Shown here piece after piece: positions 1 to 5,915 of a DNA stretch of 26,524 nt. A program made the position numbers and the translations under genes. Numbering within the stretch: position 1 is the stretch's first letter; every line of letters starts with the position of its first letter. The notes beneath the pieces were generated by a model. The model did not search any database. It was not told where the DNA came from and was given only the letters and a program-made list of their open reading frames with translations. Source of the DNA: Bacteroidales bacterium. GTDB taxonomy: Bacteria; Bacteroidota; Bacteroidia; Bacteroidales; UBA932. Where the stretch lies: positions 1 to 26,524 of the forward strand of contig JAFUUB010000060.1 of the NCBI GenBank assembly GCA_017483985.1. Reading direction: 5' to 3'.

Positions 1-134
1 ATGTAGGCCTTGACCTGCTCCGCTTCGTCGGGAAAACAGCCCGGGTCGATGAGGACGCCTTCGAGCGTGTCGTCCCACAGCAGGAGGGTCGTCTCCTGGA
101 AAGGGTTGCAGGTGAATTTGCGGATGTTCAGCAT
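1..134 (-). CDS. MBL-fold metallo-hydrolase (partial, N-terminus only)
   Basis: Only the first 44 codons lie in the window; the rest runs off the left edge. The peptide begins MLNIRKFTCNPFQETTLLLW and continues to a VLIDPGCFPDEAEQV stretch. This is the first beta-strand and loop typical of the small glyoxalase II/YcbL-like metallo-beta-lactamase fold hydrolases common in Bacteroidota. The metal-binding HxHxDH motif would lie further left and cannot be seen. The start is the ATG whose complement is at 132-134. A TAnnTTTG promoter box sits about 23 bp upstream, and the gene is divergent from the first deoxynucleoside kinase. The family call rests on the N-terminal pattern only; the substrate cannot be inferred. 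Confidence 0.7.
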   Translation of the reverse strand, partial: MLNIRKFTCNPFQETTLLLWDDTLEGVLIDPGCFPDEAEQVKAY

Positions 135-156
135 GGAGGGTCGAAATTAAACTTTA

Positions 157-164
157 CAAATTTA
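157..164 (-). promoter_or_regulatory. -7 promoter box for the MBL hydrolase gene
   Basis: The minus strand reads TAAATTTG, a full match to the Bacteroidota -7 consensus TAnnTTTG, about 23 bp before the ATG at 134. No clear TTTG -33 box is visible. Confidence 0.55.
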
Positions 165-175
165 AAGTTTTTCTC

Positions 176-183
176 TAAATTTG
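176..183 (+). promoter_or_regulatory. -7 promoter box for the kinase genes
   Basis: TAAATTTG on the plus strand matches TAnnTTTG and lies 24 bp before the kinase ATG at 208. It forms a back-to-back pair with the minus-strand box at 157-164, so the two divergent promoters share one AT-rich stretch. Confidence 0.55.
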
Positions 184-207
184 TGAACCGCATAAAACGA
201 CAAGTCC

Positions 208-831
208 ATGCACATCGGTATCGCAGGCAACATCGGCTCCGGCAAGACGACCCTCACCCGCATGCTCAGCGAGCATTACGGGTGGACCCCGAAGTACGAA
301 GCCGTGACCTATAATCCCTACCTGGAAGATTACTACAAGGATATTCCCCGGTGGTCTTTCAACCTGGAAATGTACTTCCTGGAGCAGCGCTTCAAGGATG
401 TGCTGGAGATTGCGCGCAGCAAGGAAACGGTCATTCAGGACCGCACCCTGTTCGAGGGCGTCTACATCTTCGTGGCCAACAACTACGAGATGGGAAACCT
501 CTCCAAACGGGACTTCGACACGTACATGGGCATGTTCAACCTGCTGATGTCGCTGGTCAGCCCGCCGGACCTGCTGATCTACCTGCGGTGCTCGATCCCG
601 CACCTGGTCTCCCAGATCCAGAAGCGCGGCCGCGACTACGAGCAGAGCATCAGCCTGGACTACCTGAAGGGCTTGAACGACCGGTACGAGAAGTTCATTT
701 CGGAGGACTACAAGGGCCATGTCCTGGTCATCGACGCGGACGACCTGGATTTCGAAAACCGCCCCGAGGACTTCGCGCACATCACGGACAAGATTGATGC
801 GGAACTGTTCGGTTTGTTTGGAAACAATTAA
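208..831 (+). CDS. Deoxynucleoside kinase (first of a tandem pair)
   Basis: This 207-residue cytoplasmic enzyme belongs to the dCK/dGK/dNK family, which phosphorylates salvaged deoxynucleosides to monophosphates with ATP. The P-loop GNIGSGKT is at residues 7-14. The acidic residue after strand 2 lies in EAVTYNPYLEDYY (Glu31). The QDRT motif at 77-80 corresponds to the catalytic-Arg DRS/ERS motif, and the lid motif is RGRDYE (140-145). The length is normal for bacterial members. A paralogue of nearly the same length follows after 11 bp, so the two are probably co-transcribed from the box at 176-183. In other bacteria such pairs split specificity between purine and pyrimidine deoxynucleosides; which is which cannot be read here. 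Uptake genes for nucleobases lie downstream beyond the repeat island. Confidence 0.9.
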   Translation: MHIGIAGNIGSGKTTLTRMLSEHYGWTPKYEAVTYNPYLEDYYKDIPRWSFNLEMYFLEQRFKDVLEIARSKETVIQDRTLFEGVYIFVANNYEMGNLSKRDFDTYMGMFNLLMSLVSPPDLLIYLRCSIPHLVSQIQKRGRDYEQSISLDYLKGLNDRYEKFISEDYKGHVLVIDADDLDFENRPEDFAHITDKIDAELFGLFGNN

Positions 832-842
832 AAGTTAACGAT

Positions 843-1463
843 ATGCATATAGCCATCGCCGGAAATATCGGCAGCGGGAAGACCACGCTGACCAAGATGC
901 TGGCCGCCCATTACGGCTGGACCCCGAAGTTCGAGTCCGTGGATTTCAATCCGTATCTCGCCGATTTCTACGAGGACATGGAGCGCTGGTCCTTCAACCT
1001 CCAGATCTATTTCCTCAACAAGCGTTTCAAGGATGTCGTCGAGATCTCCCAGTGCAACGACGTGATCATCCAGGACCGCACCATCTATGAGGACGCCCGC
1101 ATCTTCGCCCCGAACCTCCATGCCATGGGCCTGATGACCAGCCGCGACTTCGAGAACTACTCCGACCTTTTCGACCTGATGATGTCCCTGGTCCGCAAGC
1201 CCGACCTGCTGATCTACCTGCGCAGTTCGATCCCGAACCTGGTCGCCCAGATCCAGAAACGCGGCCGCGAGTACGAGAAGAGCATCCGCATCGATTACCT
1301 GACCGGCCTGAACGAGCGGTACGAGAACTGGATCAAGGACTATGACGGCAACCTGCTCATCATCGATGCCGACCGGTACAAATTCGGCAACAAACCGGAA
1401 GATTTCCAGGCGGTTACCGACATGATCGACGGCCAGATGTTCGGACTGTTCCCCCAGAAATAA
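843..1463 (+). CDS. Deoxynucleoside kinase (second of a tandem pair)
   Basis: This 206-residue paralogue of the preceding gene shares long stretches with it, including P-loop GNIGSGKT (7-14), QDRT (77-80) and the lid RGREYE (140-145). It differs along the substrate-cleft helices: ESVDFNPYLADFY instead of EAVTYNPYLEDYY, and IYEDARIFAPNLHAMG instead of LFEGVYIFVANNYEMG. Those are positions where deoxynucleoside kinases select their base, so a different nucleoside preference is a reasonable inference. This suggests gene duplication with divergence. It probably forms a heteromeric or parallel salvage activity with the first kinase. The start ATG follows the stop of the upstream gene by 11 bp. Confidence 0.9.
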   Translation: MHIAIAGNIGSGKTTLTKMLAAHYGWTPKFESVDFNPYLADFYEDMERWSFNLQIYFLNKRFKDVVEISQCNDVIIQDRTIYEDARIFAPNLHAMGLMTSRDFENYSDLFDLMMSLVRKPDLLIYLRSSIPNLVAQIQKRGREYEKSIRIDYLTGLNERYENWIKDYDGNLLIIDADRYKFGNKPEDFQAVTDMIDGQMFGLFPQK

Positions 1464-1525
1464 CCTGCCTTCCAGGTTTGTAAGATATTTTTAAAACCCG
1501 CCCTGCGGGACCCATTTTGAACAAT

Positions 1526-1687
1526 ATGAAGAAATACGTATGCAACATCTGCGGGTACGTGTACGACCCGGCAGCCGGCGATCCGGACAGCGGCATCGCC
1601 CCTGGAACCGCCTTTGAAGACATCCCCGCCGACTGGGTCTGCCCCCTGTGCGGTGTGGGCAAGGAAGATTTCAGCCCGGAAGAATAA
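1526..1687 (+). CDS. Rubredoxin
   Basis: A complete 53-residue rubredoxin. It begins [20 protein letters not shown] and ends with [18 protein letters not shown]. The two CxxCG knuckles (CNICG at 6-10 and CPLCG at 39-43) are the four cysteines that bind one iron. Rubredoxins are small cytoplasmic one-electron carriers that in anaerobes often serve oxygen or peroxide detoxification. The length is typical of the family. It follows the second kinase by 62 bp. That gap holds a small CCCGC-CCT-GCGGG hairpin at 1497-1509 with no T-run, so readthrough from the kinases is possible. A strong terminator follows at 1718-1748. The gene is intact and unambiguous despite its size. Confidence 0.95.
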   Translation: MKKYVCNICGYVYDPAAGDPDSGIAPGTAFEDIPADWVCPLCGVGKEDFSPEE

Positions 1688-1695
1688 TCCCGCGC

Positions 1696-1713
1696 TGTTG
1701 AAAACTCTTTTGA
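1696..1713 (+). repeat. 18-bp direct repeat, left copy, at edge of transposase island
   Basis: TGTTGAAAACTCTTTTGA recurs with one mismatch at 3691-3708, on the same strand and on the far side of the transposase and its repeats. The two copies bracket the island. Their role (duplicated boundary, promoter-type motif or protein site) is unknown. Confidence 0.6.
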
Positions 1714-1717
1714 TTGA

Positions 1718-1748
1718 GCGACCGGCCAGCCAGGCCGGCCGCTTTTTT
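1718..1748 (+). terminator. Rho-independent terminator after rubredoxin
   Basis: A 10-bp GC stem with one mismatch (GCGACCGGCC at 1718-1727, GGCCGGCCGC at 1733-1742), a 5-nt loop and six T residues. It closes the kinase/rubredoxin unit. Confidence 0.85.
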
Positions 1749-1758
1749 GTTCTCCGTG

Positions 1759-1790
1759 TGCCATTGCCTCCGAGTGCCATTGCCTCCGAG
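1759..1790 (+). repeat. Two-copy 16-bp tandem repeat
   Basis: TGCCATTGCCTCCGAG occurs twice without a gap (1759-1774, 1775-1790) and is followed by a broken third start. It lies at the outer left edge of the repeat island. Confidence 0.75.
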
Positions 1791-1823
1791 TGCAGTGCTT
1801 TCCGTGCGCTTTCCCCGTTGGGG

Positions 1824-1955
1824 CCTTTTGCGCACCCTTCGCGCTCTCTGTCGGTTTCCTCTCGGGACCTTTTGCGCACCCTTCGCGCTCTCTGTCGGCT
1901 TCCTCTCGGGACCTTTTGCGCACCCTTCGCGCTCTCTGTCGGCTTCCTCTCGGGA
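1824..1955 (+). repeat. 44-bp tandem repeat, three full units, led by CCTTTTGCGC
   Basis: Units start at 1824, 1868 and 1912, and the next leader begins at 1956. The period is exactly 44 bp, and the units are almost identical; the visible difference is a T/C change in the TCGG(T/C)TTCC part. Each unit begins with the 10-mer CCTTTTGCGC, the same motif that bounds the 67-bp elements nearby. Because 44 is not a multiple of three, any reading frame through the array changes frame in each unit. I therefore treat the open frames here as non-coding. Confidence 0.9.
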
Positions 1956-2022
1956 CCTTTTGCGCGGGTGGTTTTATAACTATTTAATAATCAATCACAT
2001 TGAGGTGGCTTTGCGCAAGTGG
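1956..2022 (+). repeat. 67-bp REP-doublet-like element 0 (outer left)
   Basis: Begins CCTTTTGCGC (1956-1965) and ends with the weaker inverted form GCGCAAGTGG (2013-2022). It is exactly 67 bp. It starts directly where the fourth 44-bp unit would start and has an AT-rich centre (ATTTAATAAT). It is the most diverged of the four elements, and its arms pair only at the ends. Confidence 0.7.
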
Positions 2023-2038
2023 CTCCTCCGAAGGCCCC

Positions 2039-2105
2039 CCTTTTGCGCAGAGGTTTTCGCAATAAACTGATTATTAGCATATTAGAAAACTCGCTGCGCA
2101 AAAGG
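2039..2105 (+). repeat. 67-bp REP-doublet-like element 1 (inner left)
   Basis: Begins CCTTTTGCGC and ends GCGCAAAAGG. The perfect inverted arms extend to 14 bp (CCCCTTTTGCGCAG at 2037-2050 and its complement at 2094-2107). The centre contains ATTAGCATATTA, shared at the same offset with element 2 on the other side of the transposase gene. It lies 83 bp from the start of element 0, leaving a 16-bp spacer. Confidence 0.85.
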
Positions 2106-2174
2106 GGTGTCCTCCTCGTTCAGGAAACCTGCCCGAGGTCCTCTCCGCCCATGAACCTGACGGAGGCACTCAGT

Positions 2175-3062
2175 TCAGAGGACCTTCTGGAGGAATTCTT
2201 CCGGGAGAGAGAGGACCCTGGACAGCTGAGCGGCCCCCGCACCGAATCTGCGGTGCAGGGTGCGGGCCAAGGTGAGCAGATCCTTTCTCTCCAGCAGTTC
2301 CGGACGTCCGGCGCCGAATTCCGCTCTGCATAGAATCAGGGCCTTGGCGGCCAGTTCACTGTCACTGAATAACAATCCGTCAGAAAGGCCATGTTCCTTT
2401 TCCATGAGGGATTCCGTTTTGAAATCCTTCAGGTGGTTAAAGAAGTCCCGGCTGTCCACGAACCGTTCCATGACGGTCGCGTAATCCACAAAACACTTCT
2501 CCAGGATGACGCCGTCATGGAATTCATAGTCTTGCGGGAGTTTCATTCGAGTGCGGAAGGTGTCCCGATATTCCCTGTCGGACAAGGATCGGACGGATAT
2601 GCCTCTTGTCAGGCCGAGGTTGGGATTGAAATACAACCTGGCGGAACTCCATTTGTACGATATCGGCGAGTCGATGCCTGCTTTATAGGGATTGCGAAGG
2701 ATGTAGGCAACTTCACGGCGGAACTGCTCGATGGATGTGACCGCCACCGGGTAATAGTCGTCCGCTCCCAGGATCTCCCGGATGCCGTCCCTGCGGGAAA
2801 CCAAAAGGGAAAGCCGCCACAGGAACCGTGTCATGAACTGCCGGCATTCCTCCCATGTCCCGGATAACAGGAGATGGACATGGTTGCTCATCAGGCAATA
2901 GCATAGTAGGGAGATGTTGCTGTTTGCCACCAGCAATGCCAGGGAGTTCACCCCATATTTGAAGTCCTCGTCCGTCCGGAAGAGCAGCCGGTCCTTGAGT
3001 GCTTCCGTTGAGATGTGATAAATACCCTTCTTCCCGCGGAATGGATCGTTGAATTCTATCAT
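2175..3062 (-). CDS. REP-associated tyrosine transposase (RAYT)-like, Y1/HUH family
   Basis: A 295-residue protein of the IS200-like Y1 transposase family, which nicks single-stranded DNA at hairpins through a catalytic tyrosine. The HUH motif His61-Val-His63 lies in LMSNHVHLLLSG. The candidate tyrosine is Tyr120 in EVAYILRNPYKAGI, followed by the family signature YKWSSARLYF (136-145). The C-terminal third (about 260-293, LARTLHRRFGAGAAQLSRVL) looks like an added helix-turn-helix, as in some RAYTs, and makes it longer than IS200 TnpA (about 150). It is a single intact gene with no IS partner such as TnpB. It is flanked on both sides by 67-bp palindromic elements, as expected for RAYTs that act on REP sequences. 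It could be a solo, domesticated transposase rather than an active element. Its base composition is less GC-rich than its neighbours. Confidence 0.88.
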   Translation of the reverse strand: MIEFNDPFRGKKGIYHISTEALKDRLLFRTDEDFKYGVNSLALLVANSNISLLCYCLMSNHVHLLLSGTWEECRQFMTRFLWRLSLLVSRRDGIREILGADDYYPVAVTSIEQFRREVAYILRNPYKAGIDSPISYKWSSARLYFNPNLGLTRGISVRSLSDREYRDTFRTRMKLPQDYEFHDGVILEKCFVDYATVMERFVDSRDFFNHLKDFKTESLMEKEHGLSDGLLFSDSELAAKALILCRAEFGAGRPELLERKDLLTLARTLHRRFGAGAAQLSRVLSLPEEFLQKVL

Positions 3063-3091
3063 CTTTTACGGTTTTAGTAGTAGGGAACATC

Positions 3092-3125
3092 TTCATTTTA
3101 AAGAATGGTTCATTTTGAAGAATGA
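3092..3125. repeat. 17-bp tandem direct repeat upstream of the transposase gene
   Basis: TTCATTTTAAAGAATGG followed directly by TTCATTTTGAAGAATGA (15 of 17 identical), 30 bp upstream of the transposase ATG. It is placed like an operator or promoter-proximal protein site, but this is inference only. Confidence 0.5.
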
Positions 3126-3458
3126 CTCAATAGGGATTCTGATGGAAACAAACATTCTTCCCGGGTTTGTCAATTCGATTGAAAGATAGACAACTCATAC
3201 GGTTCTTTTGCCGAAAGGTTGCTCGGCAACGTCATATTTGCCCGATTTTTTATCTTACAAAAACAATCTTTTGCCACAGAGCTCTTCGAAGCAACTCCGC
3301 ATCCTGTTGGAAGACACTCCACATCCCTCCGGTGACCCTTCTTCCAGACTACTCATTATCCACGTTTGCACTTCTTTCCTATTCCTCCTGTCAATTCCTC
3401 TATGCTATGCCAGTCGCATCCCTCTGCTGTACTTGGCATTTTCCATTTGCTGCGGGTA
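3126..3458. other. Intergenic stretch with no supported gene
   Basis: About 330 bp between the upstream repeat of the transposase and element 2. Open frames cross it, but they run on into the repeats and show no recognisable protein. A small GTTGC-TCG-GCAAC hairpin lies near 3217-3230, and a weak leader-like CCATTTGCTG sits at 3443-3452, 16 bp before element 2. Nothing else is evident. Confidence 0.5.
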
Positions 3459-3525
3459 CCATTTGCGCTGAGTGTATCGTAATTATGTATGAATTAGCAT
3501 ATTACATAATGTGCTGCGCAAAAGG
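3459..3525 (+). repeat. 67-bp REP-doublet-like element 2 (inner right)
   Basis: Begins CCATTTGCGC and ends GCGCAAAAGG, exactly 67 bp. It shares ATTAGCATATTA at offset 35-46 and GCTGCGCAAAAGG at offset 55-67 with element 1, in the same orientation. The arms pair imperfectly further inside (TTATGTA on both sides), so the whole element can fold as one long hairpin. Confidence 0.85.
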
Positions 3526-3541
3526 TGTGCTGCTGAGGGTA

Positions 3542-3608
3542 CCATTTGCGCGAGGGCTTTATCAAGATGTTTAATACCAAACAGTTAGCAAAATCCTCGC
3601 GCAAAAGG
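3542..3608 (+). repeat. 67-bp REP-doublet-like element 3 (outer right)
   Basis: Begins CCATTTGCGC and ends GCGCAAAAGG, again exactly 67 bp and again 83 bp from its partner. The arms TTTGCGCGAGG and CCTCGCGCAAA are perfectly complementary over 11 bp. The centre (GTTTAATA) resembles element 0 more than the inner elements. Confidence 0.85.
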
Positions 3609-3673
3609 TCCTGCCCAAAACCCGAACCTCGCGCATAGGATGCCGCCCAAATCCCGGACGCTTACACAAAAGG
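3599..3673 (+). repeat. Degenerate 32-33-bp tandem repeat led by GCGCAAAAGG
   Basis: Leaders GCGCAAAAGG (3599), GCGCATAGG (3631) and ACACAAAAGG (3664) are spaced 32 and 33 bp apart. The bodies share a GCCCAAA(A/T)CCCG(A/G)AC core. The leader is the reverse complement of the one in the 44-bp array on the other side, so the outer arrays face each other. Confidence 0.65.
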
Positions 3674-3690
3674 TACCGGACGGGGCAGAT

Positions 3691-3708
3691 TGTTGAAAAC
3701 TTTTTTGA
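3691..3708 (+). repeat. 18-bp direct repeat, right copy, at edge of transposase island
   Basis: TGTTGAAAACTTTTTTGA matches 1696-1713 at 17 of 18 positions, same orientation. It lies about 43 bp before the -7 box of the permease operon. Confidence 0.6.
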
Positions 3709-3750
3709 AAAGAAGCGGCACGGACGGGTCGGAAAAAAGGAAAGAGTTTT

Positions 3751-3758
3751 TAAATTTG
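3751..3758 (+). promoter_or_regulatory. -7 promoter box for the uptake operon
   Basis: TAAATTTG matches TAnnTTTG. Transcription would start near 3765. That makes the in-frame TTG at 3769 an unlikely start and supports the ATG at 3805. Confidence 0.6.
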
Positions 3759-3804
3759 TAATTGCATATTGAGCACAGGCAGGAAAACCATAAATCCCCT
3801 ATAT

Positions 3805-5157
3805 ATGTCTAACGTCCAGCCAGCCATCTATGATGCCCGCACCCTGGGTCGCGGGAAGATGCTCACCCTCGGTCTCCAGCACATGTTCGCCATGTTCGGA
3901 GCCACGATCCTGGTCCCGGTCATCACCGGTCTCTCCATGTCGGCCACCCTGCTTTTCGCAGGTCTCGGCACCCTCCTCTTCCACCTCTGTACCAAGATGC
4001 GGGTACCGGCGTTCCTCGGTTCTTCCTTCGCGTTCCTGGGCGGTTACGCAGCCGTCGTTTCCATGGGCGCCGAAAAAGGGCTGGACGCCGCCACCTCACT
4101 GCCTTATGCCTGCATCGGAGTCTTCTGTGCAGGCTTTTTCTATTTCCTGCTCGCCGGCCTGATCGCGGCCTTCGGCGTCAAGAAGGTCATGCGCTTCTTC
4201 CCGCCGATCGTCACGGGTCCGATCATCATCGCCATCGGTCTGACCCTGTCGGGCTCCGCCATCCAGAATTGCACGCAGAACTGGTGGATCGCCCTGCTGG
4301 CCATCCTGATCATTATCGTGTGCAACATCTGGGGCAAGGGCATGATCAAGATCATCCCGATCCTGCTCGGCGTCCTGGGCTCGTACATCGTGGCCGCCTG
4401 CTTCGGCCTGTGCGATTTCTCCGCCGTGAAGGAAGCGGCCTGGTTCGGTGCTCCGTTCCAGTGGAAGAACACCGCCTTCCATGTCTTCTCCAATCCGGAC
4501 TGGGGCCTGGTGGTCGCCGCCATCATCGCCATCCTTCCGATCTCCCTGGCTACGACGATGGAACACATCGGTGACATGTGCGCGATCTCTTCGACCGTCG
4601 GCACGAATTTCCTCGAGGATCCCGGCCTGCACCGCACCCTGATGGGCGACGGTCTCGCCACTGCCATGGCCTCCCTGTTCGGCACTCCGGCCAACACGAC
4701 CTATGGCGAGAACACCGGCGTGCTGAACCTGACCCGGGTCTATGACCCCCGCGTCATCCGCATCGCGGCCTGCTTCGCCATCCTGCTGTCCTTCTGCCCG
4801 AAGTTCTCCGCCCTGATCGGCGCCATGCCGGCCGCCACCATCGGCGGCGTCTCCCTGGTGCTGTACGGTATGATTTCCGCCGTCGGCGTGCGCAACATCG
4901 TTGAGAACCAGGTCGATTTCACCGCCTCCCGCAACGTGATCATCGCGGCCCTCATCCTGGTGCTGGCCATCGGTATCAAGTACGGCGCCAACGACTCCAT
5001 CTCCCTGGGCTTCACCTCGCTGTCCGGCCTCGCCGTCGCGGCCCTCGTCGGCGTGATCCTCAATGCCGTCCTGCCCGGCAAGGACTACGAATTCGGCAAC
5101 AACCCGATGGGTGACAAGGCCGTTGACTTTGAAATCAATCCTTCCCTCCGCAAATAA
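3805..5157 (+). CDS. uraA: Uracil permease, NCS2 family (UraA-type)
   Basis: A 450-residue inner-membrane nucleobase:proton symporter. It starts MSNVQPAIYDARTLGRGKML and then carries the near-diagnostic LGLQHMFAMFGATILVPVITG block. About a dozen hydrophobic segments cover most of the rest. The two functional glutamates of UraA-type carriers are visible as Glu253 in TMEHIGD and Glu302 in TTYGENTGV. QHM..FG and the TTYGEN motif favour uracil over xanthine or urate members. The frame is open further back to a TTG at 3769, but that would start almost at the predicted transcript start. It is the first gene of an operon with a channel (20 bp downstream) and a purine permease, consistent with nucleobase salvage together with the upstream kinases. 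Confidence 0.93.
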   Translation: MSNVQPAIYDARTLGRGKMLTLGLQHMFAMFGATILVPVITGLSMSATLLFAGLGTLLFHLCTKMRVPAFLGSSFAFLGGYAAVVSMGAEKGLDAATSLPYACIGVFCAGFFYFLLAGLIAAFGVKKVMRFFPPIVTGPIIIAIGLTLSGSAIQNCTQNWWIALLAILIIIVCNIWGKGMIKIIPILLGVLGSYIVAACFGLCDFSAVKEAAWFGAPFQWKNTAFHVFSNPDWGLVVAAIIAILPISLATTMEHIGDMCAISSTVGTNFLEDPGLHRTLMGDGLATAMASLFGTPANTTYGENTGVLNLTRVYDPRVIRIAACFAILLSFCPKFSALIGAMPAATIGGVSLVLYGMISAVGVRNIVENQVDFTASRNVIIAALILVLAIGIKYGANDSISLGFTSLSGLAVAALVGVILNAVLPGKDYEFGNNPMGDKAVDFEINPSLRK

Positions 5158-5177
5158 CGTTCAAAACCTATACCTTT

Positions 5178-5903
5178 ATGTCCAAAAAACTGATTCTCGC
5201 CGCTTTCGCGGCGCTGGCCTTCGGCTTTGCCGCCAAGGCGCAAACCAACCTCCAGACCTTCTATGATTTCGGCAAGAACCGCGATCATTTCACCACGACC
5301 CTCGAGGGATTCTACAATGACAACTGGGGAAACACCTTCTTCTTCATCGACTATGACTACAACGCCAAGAATGACAAGAAGGTCAACCAGGCGCCGAGCG
5401 GCAGCTACATGGAGATCGCCCGCTGCCTGAATTTCTGGCAGGACAGCCAGCTGGCCCCCGTCAGCCTGCAGGTGGAGTACAACGGCCTGGTCGGCTACAA
5501 CCAGAATTTCCTCTTCGGCGTGGATTATTTCCTGCACAATGCCGATTTCAGCAACACCTTCAATTTCAAGCTCCTGTACAAGACCTTCAGCGAGGGCATC
5601 AAGTCCGACCTCCCGCTGCAGTTCACCTTCGTCTGGGGCATGCAGGACATCTTCGGCGTGCAGGGCCTGCGCTTCAGCGGCTTCGCCGATATCTGGGGCG
5701 AAAAAGTCTATACCTTCATGGAAAAAGAAACGGAAGAGCGGAATTTCGTCTTCATCTCCGAACCTCAGATCTGGTACAACCTCGGCCGTCATTTCGGCTG
5801 CGACAACTTCCATATCGGCAGCGAGGTGGAACTCTCCGTCAACTTCGCCGGCTATGACGGCTTCTATGCCCGTCCGTGCATCGGTACCAAGTGGGTCTTC
5901 TAA
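5178..5903 (+). CDS. DUF5020 / nucleoside-channel (Tsx-like) outer-membrane protein
   Basis: 241 residues with a signal peptide (MSKKLILAAFAALAFGFAAKA, probable cut after AKA before Gln22). The mature chain is rich in aromatic, alternating strands (LQTFYDFGKNRDHFTTTLEG, GNTFFFIDYDYNAK) and ends with Phe, as outer-membrane beta-barrels do. The pattern matches the Bacteroidota DUF5020 family, which resembles the Tsx nucleoside channel. The role is inferred: diffusion of nucleosides or bases across the outer membrane. It sits between two inner-membrane nucleobase permeases with gaps of 20 and 12 bp, which strongly supports a shared uptake pathway. There is no TonB box or plug, so it is not a TonB-dependent receptor. 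Confidence 0.82.
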   Translation: MSKKLILAAFAALAFGFAAKAQTNLQTFYDFGKNRDHFTTTLEGFYNDNWGNTFFFIDYDYNAKNDKKVNQAPSGSYMEIARCLNFWQDSQLAPVSLQVEYNGLVGYNQNFLFGVDYFLHNADFSNTFNFKLLYKTFSEGIKSDLPLQFTFVWGMQDIFGVQGLRFSGFADIWGEKVYTFMEKETEERNFVFISEPQIWYNLGRHFGCDNFHIGSEVELSVNFAGYDGFYARPCIGTKWVF

Positions 5904-5915
5904 CATCCGGGAGCT

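Noticed and set aside
1614..2333. Several plus-strand open frames across the 44-bp tandem array (arginine/leucine/serine-rich products)
   Set aside because: They are created by the repeat itself, which is open in all three frames because 44 is not a multiple of three. They overlap the rubredoxin terminator and have no recognisable fold.
2039..3525. Ordinary IS200/IS605 insertion sequence with left and right end hairpins
   Set aside because: There are two palindromic elements per side plus tandem arrays, no tnpB, and a long transposase with a C-terminal helix-turn-helix. A simple IS has one subterminal hairpin at each end.
3167..3574. A 135-codon plus-strand frame between the transposase and the permease operon
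   Set aside because: It runs into two 67-bp palindromic elements, is rich in Cys/Leu/Ser without family resemblance, and has no promoter box. Repeat-driven open frame is more likely.
1956..3608. CRISPR array
   Set aside because: The regularly spaced 10-mers are inverted rather than direct, too short for CRISPR repeats, only four units exist, and no cas genes are present. A REP-doublet reading fits better.
3769..3804. TTG start 36 bp upstream of the chosen uracil permease start
   Set aside because: It would lie about 4 nt from the predicted transcript start and adds residues not typical of the family N-terminus. The ATG at 3805 fits better.
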